This document shows positions 29,111 through 41,373 of a stretch of DNA of 64,000 nucleotides, one piece after another. A model generated the notes under the pieces. The model saw only the letters and a program-made list of their open reading frames with translations, did not search any database and was not told the DNA's origin. The DNA lies in NCBI GenBank assembly GCA_018389105.1, contig JACATO010002141.1:291001-355000 (forward strand), given 5' to 3'. A program made the translations under genes and the position numbers. This DNA comes from Nautilus pompilius (taxonomy: Eukaryota; Mollusca; Cephalopoda; Nautilida; Nautilidae). The stretch's first letter is position 1; every line of letters begins with the position of its first letter.

Positions 29111-31079
29111 TGCAGTCTTTTTTCAACTGACAATTTTAAAAGAAAATAATAAAAAAACCAGTTCAATTAAGGAAACAGCTTTACATTACTAACAATACAA
29201 GACTGATTGAAAAGGTGATAATATTTCTGATATTTAAATTTTTTTTTTTTAATTTAAAGCAATTTTAGATCTATATTTCATCATGATATAAAGCAAACCT
29301 TGATTAGTAAGAATGTAGTTTTTTCAACATGGCAATACTATCATGACAAAACAAATCTCAAAATGCCACAGTCCAAATAGTAATGTGCCAGATCAGGTGG
29401 CAGAGTACCTTTTAAAAACTACAGGGGGTATTTATTATCAACAGTTATTCCATAAAGAACTAATATCTATGTAACCATCAGAAAAATTTTAATAGTTTAT
29501 TCAATCATTTCAAGAAAGCAGGTTTTCAACAAACAACAACAAAATCATACTTTGATCTGGAAATAAATAAATTCTCTGATTTCAGCATTTCACGTGTATG
29601 TGGCGAAAACAATTTTACTAACAGCTATGGTAAGTGCAGCTTGATCAAGATGTACAAAAATCATACGGTGTCTTTTATTCAGAGTAAATGCAAGTAGCTA
29701 TATAAATATGTCATAACTGTTGAATTTCAGTATGTTTACTCTGAATAATGGCTTCTGAAACAACAAATGTCAATGTAAAAAATACCAAAATAAACCAGCA
29801 GTGTGCATCAGAGCATCCGTACTATGTCAGTTAATCTAGAGACAGATTTGGCTACAGTGTGTGGTCCTTGAAAATCTACCATTCCCTGCAATAGAAACAT
29901 GCTGAGGGTCAGCACACAAAACACAAAGCAGCACATAGAAACTGCGTTGTAGTAGTTTGCTGCACCAATGAATAGCCCATTTAATGTTGGATGGTTTCTA
30001 TGGTCTGAAGGCAGAGAAGTTGCCATTGCAACTGTCTTTTGTTCACAGCACTTCACAGCCAGCAGCTTGCCTGACAGACACTACTAAACCTTTATTTTTT
30101 TGTTATTTATGGAATACAAAGAAAACTGTAATAGAGAAAAATCATTGTCAATAACAAATCTTTCATGTTTTTTTAAAACAAAGAATTTTGAAACTTAATC
30201 TTTTAATAACATTTCAAGGGTAGATTTGTTTTATTCCATAGAACCTTTAGTAGACTGAACAAACTCCATGCACATGCCATAAATTAGAGACTGTCATCAG
30301 TACAATCATACATGGCAAAAATGTTACAGTTCCAAAAAACATGCATTTGTGGAATAATGCACCTAAAAATACAAGCTCAGAATAACTCAGAAGTGTAAAA
30401 TTTTGTAGTGCTTTTAGGAAAGAGTTGGTGAGAGGTATTCCTGTCCAACAAGTGAGATCAATCTCTTTTTTCTTTATATTTTTAATGATTAAAAGAGAGA
30501 GACAAGAAACAAACAAATTTTAATAAATAGAAACACATTACTTAAACATTTACTTAAATTTTTACAATTAATGTTTCATTTTTGTAAAACAAGATTATTG
30601 TCTTATAATCATTTATGAAAGATCAAATTAGATGTACATAGCGAACCTTTCATAAAAAAATAATTTTAAAATATTTTTTTGAACTATTTAATTTCTCCTA
30701 AAGTTATCTCCACTTTTTGGGTGCCAATTTTTCAGCAGTTTTTTTCTTAGCTGACTGAGGTTTTAACCTACAGAAGTGGATGCCTCTTGATATTTTTCTC
30801 TCATTCATTTGTACACTGTGCATGCATTTCACATGTCACGCATTACAAAAATGTGATGCATTAATGTCATTGGTAGACTGCTAGTAAGCAAGTCTGCGAA
30901 TCAAGCTTCTACAGCTCTAGGAATACACCATCATTAGACTTTAGTATCAACTACAGCAAAGTGAATATACACAAGACAGCTCATGAGCAGGTTTCCCACA
31001 TCTAGCAACACCTGCACAATAGGCTTATTTTGGTTAAATATTTCCATGATTGGTTTGCAACAAGTTCTGCCTGCTAAAC
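29111..31079. other. Kinase intron, no gene seen
   Basis: AT-rich, with low-complexity runs. Two minus-strand open frames (29808-30056 and 30247-30516) contain hydrophobic stretches but no family features. 30740-31080 may be the degenerate 5' part of the following Tc1 element. Confidence 0.5.
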
Positions 31080-31770
31080 ATTGAATTCTATGACCATGCT
31101 AGGGCACATCTGGGATATATGTAGAATTGTTGGCCAAACCTAAACCTCTTGGACAACAACAGATCTTAGATCAAACTATCCCAACCTGAGAGGCTGGACT
31201 GCAGGCTTGGAAGACAGTACTTTCCACAAATAGACTGTAGTTTCTTTTAAGATTTGATGGTCATGGAAGAGTGTAGACACATGAGCACCCACGCAGAAAA
31301 GTGTATGAACCAAGTCAATAGTTTTGGTGACATAAGTATTATGCGTTGGACATACAAACCTTGTATAGATCAACACCATACAGTGTCTTTCATAAATGAA
31401 AACAGAGAACTCCTTCAGCAGGATAACACTTATCCATACAAATTAAGACTCTCTTTCACCAGTACCTGTAAACAAACATCATCTAAGTCCTGAAATGGAC
31501 ATCAAGATCCACCCCAATCTTACTTCCACTGAGCACTTGAGAAACCACCTAGACCAGCAGATCTGCCTGCATAACCTACCACCTCAGATACTGCAAATAC
31601 TACAACAAAGTTGCATAACATTCCCCAAAATGTCACAATGTATGGTTAATTCAATGCTGCACAGATGTCAAGCCATCATTACTAGTAGTAGTGACCCTAC
31701 ACTACTAAGTGCTCCAAAAGCCCTCTTGTGCAATCTCAGCTTAAATGCATGTGCGAGACAATGTATGTAG
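31080..31770 (+). pseudogene. Tc1-like transposase relic
   Basis: Plus-strand fragments in the right order for a Tc1 DDE transposase appear in at least two frames. They are VNSFGDISIMRWTYKPCI (expected G-G-x-S-x-M-x-W block), ENRELLQQDNTYPYK (the QQDN block with the second catalytic Asp), then LTSTEHLRNHLDQQICLHN (corresponding to the SPDLNPIEHLWD block, third Asp lost), then MSQCMVNSMLHRCQAIITSS (the C-terminal RCxAxIxAxGG block). Upstream, around 31180-31330, the first-Asp region is barely recognisable. Terminal repeats were not found, so limits are approximate. Confidence 0.72.
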
Positions 31771-33728
31771 GCTCACAATGAACTGTTTTTTCTCTTTTCA
31801 TCCAACATTCCTATTTTGAGTACAAATCACCAGAAGAGCATTTCATTAAAATAAAAATAATTAGTTTTCATTTGACAGCATTAAGTTGTTCATTGTACTC
31901 TGGCACAAAAAAAAAAAATGATATTTAAAGTCTATAAGTTTATCTCCATTTTATGTAGTTTTACAGACTGGTTACTATTCAGACAATCAGATACAATTTA
32001 CCAGCAGAATTTCAAATGTTTATGAATGACATTCACCTTAAGTTAGTGATACTCAACAACACAAAACATGCCCCATCAGTTACATGGTAGGGTCATAGTC
32101 AGCATCAGACCAAATCATAACTGCAGGATTCTATCCCAGGTAATCCGATCATAGTGCATAGTGCAATGCAACATTATCAACTCATTAAAAACTCCAGCAG
32201 ATGCAGAACCACAACAGGAAATCATTTTTCCTACTAACTTTTAAAATTTTATAGTCTAAAATTGTTTATTTATTATTCATTATTTTAATTAAAAATTCTC
32301 TTCTCATCTCAAAACTTTCTATTCCAGATTCTACTTCAGTTTCTTTGTACTTTTGTAATCAAAATTTATAGTGTGATCTATAAACCAAATATTTGTATTA
32401 AACTGTTGAATTAGTAGTTATTAAAAGCTTAAATAATTTATATCACATAATTTCTTACATTGTTTTGTCATTAGTCTAATTTTAATTATTATAAATATAT
32501 TCAGAGGAGATTATATTGACTGACTGATTTCTGCCAATGTGTACACAAGATGTCTGGAAACATTCTAGAAATAGAAATTCTGGACACAACACAGTCTACA
32601 TATTTTTTTTTAATTTAGGTATTTATTTTTTTGGATGTTAATTTACTATTTACATACAGAATCTAAAATATTTCTTATGAAATAGCCAATAAAAACTAGG
32701 TCAAGTAATATATTAACATTTTAAAACATTTTATTGCAAAAATACAAGACTATATTATTTTTAATCTTCCCATAATAATAATAATCAGCTAAGTTCTAGA
32801 TAGAAGGGACTTAAAAAACAAAAGGTCAGAGAGAGAGAGAGAGAGAGAGAAACGACAGATGATAGCACATTTTTAAAGAGAAAAACACATGCAAAAAGTA
32901 AAACTGTTTAGATATGAATACACAAGAAGATGGCAGCAAAAAACCAAACTGACCGTCATTACCTGTACTAGAACAATCCTTATCAAAGCAGAAAAATTAA
33001 ATTAAGAACTACCAATATCCAGAACTATCACTATTCAAATATCATTAAAAGAAAATGTATGCTGAAAGTATATAAATTATTTAAATAATCTGTTGATAAT
33101 CAATCAAATTTTTTTAAAACAGCTGATGCTTGTGGCCATCAGGAGTAATTACAAACTTGAGCAGTTGAAAGAATTTCCAATCTATTTTTTTTTGATTGCA
33201 AAGATAAATTAAATGGGTTCCCAAAAGCAGACTTAGAGTTTATGAACAAAGGCAATGTAACTGTGACCAAACATCACTAAGGTATGTACTAATTCAAATC
33301 GAAAATTTACTGGTAGCTATATGGTTTATGTTTTATATTCTGTCTAGTTTTATGAAATACTATTTAGTTTATTATATACCACTTTTTTTGAAATTTTTAA
33401 TCTTTCTCTTCCCTGGTTGGGGTCCTCAAATAAGCCATGCATTCCTTGTAATAATAATAATAATGTGCATATGATAAATTTTTTTTAATAATTTTTTTGA
33501 AAATTTTGCATTTATTGGCAGTTATATAAACTTACAGGTACATGGATAAGCACTGGCTTATTTATATACAACATATGTACCAAAAGGTAAAAAAAAAAAA
33601 CTATTAACAGATGAGAAGCATGACATACAACAAGGAAACTTCCAGTATGTTTTACATATGAGCAGCTTATATCCAAGTTTATCTTGATAACTAATGCAGA
33701 GGTTTCAAACAATTGATGATTATACATA
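31771..33728. other. Kinase intron, no gene seen
   Basis: AT-rich with long A and T runs and a (GA)n tract at 32828-32852. No coding relic or paired element ends were recognised. Confidence 0.55.
32828..32852. repeat. (AG)n microsatellite
   Basis: About 25 bp of perfect AG dinucleotides. Confidence 0.95.
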
Positions 33729-34129
33729 GCATCTTTTTCGGTGTATAAGTCAATAAATTTCCCCATAAAAGTCAGGCTTCAACTTATCTATGGATGGAAT
33801 CATTGAAATCTCTTTAATGAAAGAAATTTTAAATAACAAAGTGTATTATTTTATGAAATAAACTGTAAAATTGTTCATTTGAAACAGACTTCAGAAATTA
33901 GTGCACATAAAGCATGCAAAATAATCCAATCAACAACAAGCAAGCCTGCTCACCAATTACATTATATATGTCCTTTTCAATCCTAATTATATGCATAAAT
34001 ACCCCCCCCAAAAAAAATCCTCTACTTCATTTCAAATGCCTCCCTTCCTGTAAAGTCATGAAAGTTGTACACAACAGCTTTTAAGCTGGAAGTTAAGTTC
34101 ACCGGAAAAGAAGAATGTTTTTCTAACTA

Positions 34130-35422
34130 CAGGGGGCAGCAAAATGATCTGACGCATTTGTATTTTTAATAAAAGACAAAGAGAGTAAATAACGAAAAAT
34201 GTGTTTTTATTTTCGAAATGTACATAGAATGCCATTTTGTTTCAATTGATGCATTGTTGACATTTCATTTCATTTTGTTTTCAGTCGCCAACATGAATTG
34301 GACGGGCGAACATCGCGCTTTCATCGTGGAAACCTTTATCAAAAACAACAAATCCATAACTACAACACAAAGAGCATTCCGTGTACACTTCAGGCTTGGT
34401 AGACATGATCCCATACCTACTCGAAACACGATTTTGTTATGGGTTACCAACTTTAGAGCTAGTGGATCAGCATTGAAACGAAAATCAACCGGCCGACCTC
34501 GGACTGCCAGAACTCCGGAAAATGTGGCAGCGGTAAGAGGTTCAGTTCAACAGTCTCCACGACGTTCAGCACGGAAACACGCCGCTGCTCTTAGCCTTTC
34601 TGATAGAAGTTTGCGAAGAATTCTTCACATGGAACTGCAAATGCATCCGTACAAAATGATGTTGGCACAACAACTCAGCAAAGGAGACTTTAAAACTCGC
34701 AGAGCATTGTGTTTGGAAATTCAACAACATATCCCCTGTGCAGCTGTTGTGTTGTTCAGTGACAAAGCGTGAATAAGCAAAACTTACGATACTGGGCCGA
34801 GAAAAACCCTCATGAGTTGCACCAACACCCTTTGCATTGTCCTCAGGTAACCGTATGGTGTGCGGTAGCAGAATTTGGCATTTGGGGTCCTTACTTCTTC
34901 AAAGAAGACAATGTTACAGTGACTGTGAACTCTGATCGAAATTGTGTGATGCTAGAGACTTTTCTGAAACCCAAATTGAATGAACTTGACGATAAGGACA
35001 ATGTTTGGTTTCAACAGGATGGGGAAACAGCCCACACTTCTCGAAGTGCGATGGGAATTTTGAGGGAGATGTTCCCCAGTCACCTGATTTGAACCCGTGT
35101 GATTTTTTTCTGTGGGGATATCTGAAATCAAAGGTATACACTCATCGCCCTCAATCTATTGAGCAATTAAAAGATGTCATTCGCCAATAAATTGCTGCCA
35201 TTCCACATGAAATGACCCGCCGGGTTATGGACAACTTTCGTGAATGCCTTCGACAGTGTGTGGACAATAACGGTACCCACTTGAGTGATTTAATTTTTAA
35301 AACCAAATGAAACAAAATGGCATTCTATGTACTTTTCGAAAATAAAAAAAAATTTGTCATTCTTTACTCTATTTGGCTTTTATTAAAAATAGAAATGTGT
35401 CAGATCATTTTGCTGCACCCTG
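34130..35422 (+). mobile_element. Mariner-like element with 115-bp terminal inverted repeats, nearly full length
   Basis: A 1293-bp element flanked by TA (34128-34129 and 35423-35424). The terminal inverted repeats are unusually long, about 115 bp (34130-34244 and 35308-35422), starting CAGGGGGCAGCAAAATGATC and CAGGGTGCAGCAAAATGATC. The inner ends of both repeats (GTACATAGAATGCCATTTTG) run up to the start and stop of the transposase gene. It is inserted in pogo copy 3, so it is younger than that element. Confidence 0.95.
34293..35310 (+). pseudogene. Mariner-type transposase, inactivated by two deletions and a nonsense change
   Basis: The start codon at 34293 opens MNWTGEHRAFIVETF, with an N-terminal helix-turn-helix (DUF4817-type), TILLWVTNFRASGSALKRK, a GRPRTARTPEN linker and RSARKHAAALSLSDRS. 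Catalytic blocks follow: VVLFSD (first Asp), VTVWCAVAEFGIWGPYFF, NVWFQQDGETAHTS (second Asp) and SPDLNPCDFFLWGYLKS (third Asp). Three lesions are visible. Just after FSDKA near 34770 about 20 bp appear missing, shifting the frame into NKQNLRYWAEKNP. Near 35075-35090 a deletion fuses FPSHLI and SPDLNP across the shared string TCACCTGATTTG. At about 35189 an in-frame TAA follows DVIRQ. The reading resumes to a TGA at 35308-35310. It could not make active transposase. Confidence 0.92.
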
Positions 35423-36275
35423 TACAAACAGAAACAAGATGACGTCACAGCTGCAAAGCTGGGTAGATTAACAATGAGGATAAATTAGAAGAATATGTGC
35501 TAACCCAAAGCACCATGTGTCATAAAAATACTGTACAGCTAAGACTAACAGGCAAAACAAATCGTCTTTACATTTATCCCAATCTTTCTTTCACTGGAGT
35601 ACAGTAGTCCCCATTGTGGTTTCCCAGAAGTGTGTACCATCAGTCAGAGCGAACAGCTGAGCTTGTTGATCTCGTGTTGGCCTATTTGTGAATCCCAAAT
35701 GTCGGACAACTTCAAACTGAGCTGAAGATCAATTCATGCTATCAAAAATGAAATTGAAAGTTGAATTTCTAAATTTAAGAAATCAAATAAGTATTGAAAA
35801 TATGTGAAACTGACATATTTGGCTTTTTAAAGTAGGCAATTTAACATAGGGTATGACAAAATCATCTAATGCTCACTGATGTCATGCAATAACTAAAAAT
35901 AAACAATGGGCTTTTTGATACCAGAACTGATGATATTTGCAGCCTGTTTCAAATACCTCTCCATAATTACAAACACATTTAAAAACTATTGCAAAATCTC
36001 ATTTATCCAGCAGATCATCCCACAAAGTAGTTCAATGATATGCAAAGCAGCTCACTGATATTCATGAGCCTGGATGTAGACAGTGATGCAGTGTGACAGT
36101 GTTATGAAGGATCTGATGTATTGTTCTGACTGGTTGAAAGTCTGGCTAACTACCTTAGTTGATCCAGCCTCGTCTCATACACCAAATCAATTTATCTATG
36201 AATAAGAAAACAAAAATCAGAAAGTGAGCCAATTTGACTTATACTTTACATCAACTTATAATCTGAGAAATATGG

Positions 36276-39200
36276 AGTATTAAATCTTTTGATTAAAAAA
36301 TGCTTTATATTTGGTGGCTATAAATCATCTGCTATATCTAGAAATAGTGTTTCTGGTAAATCTTTAAAGTCCTGCTTCAGACGATACAGATATTTTAAAA
36401 AATAAAATCAGTAAAAATTGATTCCTCACATGGTAAGCCTGTGACATCATTCACAACTTTGTAATGGTTAGAACTCATGACTGCAATACCTTCAATTTAA
36501 CCACAGACACTAACCAACCAACATCAGGCACTCACAAATGCATTCCCCCCCCCTATTTTCCTCCTCATGATAGTTTTAGTCAATGGTTAAACTATCCAAG
36601 TTCCTCTTTCAAAAAGAAAACAAAACAAATGAAACAATTCTGCATATTTATCTTTTATCAAAAGGAAACAGAAAACAATAACTTGCAATGTCAATTATTA
36701 TGTCATTCGGAAAGAAAAAGAAAAAATGTGCACACAATTAGAGATGAGAGAAAAGTCATTCAGAAACAGTATTTAAAAAAAATCACCAAGCAAACAAGTT
36801 GTTTCACACACACACATGATGAAAATAAACAAAATAAAAGCAAATGTTGTGTTAAACTACTACTAAGATAAATAAGTGGTAATCTGTATTCTTTAAACAG
36901 TTTTTACTGAACCATCTCAAAGTTTCTAGATGCTAAGAAACTTTCATGATTGTGTTCTCAACTATTTTAAAATTTAAATGCTAAATTTTTTCATAATTTA
37001 TGCCTCTTATACCAAATCAAAATGGCTGTTATTATTCAAGCACATGTGTACGTAATTCTCATGTTTTGACTTAAAGTATTTTTTTTTTTTAAAAAAATGG
37101 GCAGATGCACAGGAATGAGAGAAAGTTAAAAAAATACATTCTGCTTATTTCGCTGAAACAGCGAACTTACTCATGCAAATACACTGTAAACTGAAGTGGT
37201 TTGGATGTTCCGTGGGATGCCACAGCACAGGTATCTTTTTGTATATAAAAAAAGTAACTATACACCCTGAATGCTTACAATTAATATTTGAAACATTATC
37301 AATCATTTGAAAAAAAGGAACCTTCTCCACAAAAGAAACAAGTAAAATAATCCAGCAAAAATTACTATTCATTCCATTGCCTTTTATAAAATTTTTTAAA
37401 AAAAAAAAAGGAAAGGATCACTCTACTGAGTCCTTTCTTTTAGATATGCCATTAAATCAATATCACACAGCAGTAGAAATAAATCTGAGAGTTATATGAA
37501 CCATGCAGAATTCACTTTGACAGCCTCCAGTCATCTATCCTATTTCCTGCACCGTGTCTGTTATAGTCAAAGAACCAAATAATTACTTTCCACTTAGTAT
37601 TACCTAATCAAAATTTTCAAGTTAAAAATGCCAAGTTCTGTATTTTAAAAGGCTATTTTGAGTACCTTGCAAGTGACTTAATAGAAATATTATCTATCAA
37701 GTAAATCATGTAAAGCTGGAAAAGTCTTTTGAAAATGTTTTACATTCAAAGTTTTATAACTACACTAATATATATTTTTTTTTAATTAAAGATGTTTAAC
37801 TCATTCACTGCTGGTTGTTTTACATTAAGTATATGATACATCTACCAGTGGAAGAGAAGAGAGTCAGTCCTCTAACCCTTTTCCAAAGAGAAGGAAAATA
37901 ATAGATGGCATTAACTGATTTAAAAATTTATTGAATATGTTATGTTGTCATAGTAAACTTCATGCTTATTCATTAATTTTTAAAAAAACTGCAACTTCAT
38001 TAATTATAAGGCAGAGAATGAAAAAGTAGGCAACCAACATTTTATTGACATACTCCTCGAAAAAACTACAATAAAATCAATAGAAAGGGAGGGAAAAAAA
38101 CCTGCTGATAAACTAGTAGCCTCTCACCAGTCTCATTTTTAATGGAAATTTAATTTCATATCTTCATTATTATTATTACTAGTATTGAGAAGTTAGTCAA
38201 AGTAATAATATCAAAAAATTTGTTCATATATAACAACAACACACACACACACACACGTTATTCACAGGAAAAACCAAATCCAAACAAACACAAAAGTGGC
38301 AACAAATCAAAAAGTTAAAAGATTTAATAACAGTTCTGAGATTTAAATTTTAAGAATATCCTAAAAACCAGATAATTAAGAGGATAAATAAATATACTAT
38401 GAAGAGAAACAAGTATCATGTAACAAGGAAATATTTGAGATAAATTATTTTTTAGCATTAGCTTTTGAACATGGATAGATGAAAGTAGTTTTAAAACCAA
38501 GAACAATAGTCAAATGGTTTTAAAAATTTATACAAAATTAATCTTAAGCATAAAAACAACAGAAATTCAAGATAAAAACCACAAAGAAAATAAAAAAAAG
38601 CATGTACACACTGGCATGAAATAAGCAGAGTGTAAAAAAAAAAGGAAAATGTAAATTATTAAAACAGAAAGTATTGGCATTAAAAGGGGGTGTGAATTTT
38701 ATAAGTTTGAAAACTGAACAAGAGGTGGCTTATACAATAACATCATTCATATTAAATTTATGGTAATAATTAAGGAAAATATGATTTAATAAAGCTGAAT
38801 TTTCTATTCTAACTCATTTATAATATGAATGTGGGTGGTTGTTTCTTTCCAGTGAGCTATTTTTTTCTTCACATTTTTTTTTGCCTGTTCATTTGAATTA
38901 AATACCAATCTAAGTGTCTTTTTTTTTCTTTTTTCAAAGATATTCCTCCTGCCCGGTTATCTAAGTTTACTGCTACCATATTTAAGGGAAACACAGAGAA
39001 GATGCAAGTGCTACATCCACCACTGTCTGAAATCTTAGAGGAGGATGATTGATCTCATAACCAAAAGAAAAATCCCATCCCTTCACAGGGAAGACTTGAG
39101 TCCATTACCAACAAGTCATCAAACACAAATGATTCTGTCCTGCATCATTAAACTTTTGGTCATCACCAATAGATTGATGCTGACATCACAGATAAAGAGA

Positions 39201-39435
39201 ACAAAACATTCAGATAAACTCCAACCATTACATTTATCTAACGTTGACAGATATCCATATTCCCAAACTCCACGGCCCTGTGTGATGGCATTCTGCTGCA
39301 TTGTATAAGCGAAGTTAAACTAAACAATGTCATGACCTTACATTTCTTCTGAAATACCAAAAACACAACACATTACATTTTCCACTTTTTGTCCAATGAT
39401 TTTGTCCACTTCATTTTGCCAGATTCTTCTTAATG
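36276..39435. other. Kinase intron, no gene seen
   Basis: AT-rich intron. It includes a polar 135-codon open frame at 36464-36871 (rich in K, N, Q, T and H) that I regard as chance, a CA repeat at 38239-38256, and many A and T tracts. A short C-rich run lies at 36544-36553. Confidence 0.5.
38239..38256. repeat. (AC)n microsatellite
   Basis: About 18 bp of perfect AC dinucleotides. Confidence 0.9.
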
Positions 39436-41373
39436 CAGTGGTTTCCAAACTTTATATTAGCCCCACCACCATCAGCTGAGCAAAATTTTTGTCAGCCCTC
39501 CCTTTTCCTTCACACACACTAGCTTTTGCAAGCGATAATGGCAAAATCTATATATATATATATATATTTTTGTCAGCCTTTAATCAGTTTTTTTTAAAAC
39601 ATTCACAAGAAATTTAAATTGTAAAATTTTTTAATTAAATGAAAAAAAATACTAAAATCATGAAACCAATAACTTATTTTCATTAGTGTGATGTATGGGC
39701 TAGCTTTCAGCCCAAAGTTCCTTGAATAATCGTGAAGTCACTGATGAAAGAGCAACTATCAGTTCCTTTTCTATAATCAAATGAGAAGGGTACTTTGTCT
39801 TCATGGCAGCTACAGCAGAAAATCCAATTTCACATATGATGTCACAAAAGGTAGAATAATTTTCATGGCCATCCTTGTCTGACAAGGAGATATTACTTTT
39901 TTGACATGCAGCCAAAACTTAAAAAGATTTTCTGGATCAAATGACTATCGTAACAAACCATCACTTGACAAGTCTATGAGTAGTTGTTCTTGTTCAGAAG
40001 TTGTCAATCCGAAGACAGGGTTAGCAGCAAATAGATTTCTTATCTATTCAAGTTTTGAGACATCTATGTCCTTAAAATAAAAATGGAAACTGCTCCTGCA
40101 AAGTATTCAAATGTTTAATAAATAGTTCAGTGTTGACTTCCATTTTACTGCTGTGAAGAAATTTTTCTAATGTAGGAAACATATAAGAAACTTTATTTAT
40201 AAATTTCTTTTCCATATTGTAGTTTACCATTGAATGCATTAATTTTGTGGTTCTGGGTCAGAGTATTTATTTAAAGACCTTGCATTGACTTATTAAAAAG
40301 GTTCAGTTTTCAATATCTACCAATTCATTTCTTAGTTCAAACATTCTCATAAATATTTTTGCATGGAAGAGTCAGCGAGATTCACAAAATTACAACAGAG
40401 CAGTGTGTGTATCTTCACACACCTTTGTAAAGAACCTTCCTTTCAATGGACTATTTTTAGTTAACAATTCTTACATCATCTTGAATGGTCTTCAGCTCTT
40501 CACTCATATTACACGATACAAGTACCTGCCTATGAAGTATGCAGTGCATCCAGACAGCATGAGGCCCTCTTTCTCACCAGTGCCTGAAGTCCTACATGTC
40601 ATATGTCTATGACTCTGTCAGTGCTTAGTCCAATGCAGTTCTCCCATTTTTTGTCATTTTCATATAATAATTGTCAATAATATTGAACATTTCCAAAGAT
40701 CTATTTCTTCCATCAATAGGTTTTCAAAACAATATATCCTTTAATTTCATTTTCTGCAACTTATCGTACATAAGTAATCAAATGAACATCTTTAACTACA
40801 TGAGTTGCTTCATCTACTTGCAACCCAAAATGTGATGTTTCAATCAATTGATCACAGGTCTTCACTTATATCTGAAATTTTTCTTCAGATCATGTTATCT
40901 GCAAGTGGAATACTGCACAACTGTTTGGCACTTGACTCCCCAAATGTTATTTCAACCATATCAAGCAAACTTTCACCTATCAAATGAGGCTTCTTACATC
41001 TTCCAATTCTATATGCAACTTTGTATGGTGCAAGCAAAGCTTCTGATACAATAGTTGCTTTAACAAAAGCTTGTCTTTGTGTGCATTAAATCCTACTTTT
41101 CTCTGTGAGTCTATTGATTTACCAACATATTCAGGTTTCAAGGTGCTGCTTAAATTTATTAGGCTTTATGCTATCTGCAGCCAAAACTGCCATGCATAAT
41201 AAGCATTGAGGCCTCTCCTCTTCATTAACATTAGTACTTGTGAATCCAAGCAACAGGTATTTATTATTGTATTTTCTGAATTCTGTTTTCTCATATTCCA
41301 TTCCATTACTTAAACTAGCTCCACTATCTTTATTTAAGCTTGTTTCTCTGTCTGTTTTTCCTCCTGTGACCAA
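39436..41373 (-). mobile_element. ZBED5-like hAT relic, minus strand
   Basis: At the 3' end (low coordinates) a hAT terminus, CAGTGGTTTCCAAAC, starts at 39436. On the minus strand from 41373 the relic reads KYNNKYLLLGFTSTNVNEEE, ERPQCLLCMAVLAADSIKPN and KFKQHLET, a BED-type zinc finger (CxxC with a downstream H). Later come VAYRIGRCKKPHLIGESLL, ESSAKQLCSIPLADN and HFGLQVDEATH (first catalytic block), then VAENEIKGY. Near 39810-39700 the C-terminal hAT segment reads GFSAVAAMKTKYPSHLIIEK, ELIVALSSVTSRLF. The order and phrases match the hAT transposases related to vertebrate ZBED5. Several stops and frameshifts mark it as dead. The 5' terminus near 41.4 kb was not recognised. Confidence 0.78.
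39549..39567. repeat. (TA)n microsatellite
   Basis: About 19 bp of TA repeats in the 3' untranslated part of the ZBED5-like relic. Confidence 0.9.

Larger units (their letters stand above)
33729..36275 (+). mobile_element. pogo-family element (copy 3), interrupted by a mariner
   Basis: The left end after TA reads GCATCTTTTTCGGTGTATAAGTC and the right end reads CATCAACTTATAATCTGAGAAATATGG, matching the ends of copies 1, 2 and 4. Without the mariner at 34130-35422 the element is about 1.25 kb. The internal start at about 34038 (ATGCCTCCC) lies about 310 bp from the left end, as in copy 2. Soon after comes YTTAFKLEVKF, the same DNA-binding start as RSYKASYKLEVV in copy 2. The frame is heavily broken and the catalytic domain was not recognised after the mariner insertion, so this is a partly deleted copy. 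Confidence 0.75.

Noticed and set aside
35415..36270. A pogo catalytic block (KMTSQLQ near 35450) just right of the mariner in copy 3
   Set aside because: In context the surrounding frame better fits a continuation of the N-terminal region; the short resemblance to the MTSxLQPLD motif is probably chance.
36464..36871. 135-codon plus-strand open frame
   Set aside because: Low-complexity polar composition (K, N, Q, T, H) from A-rich DNA; no domain and no splice signals.
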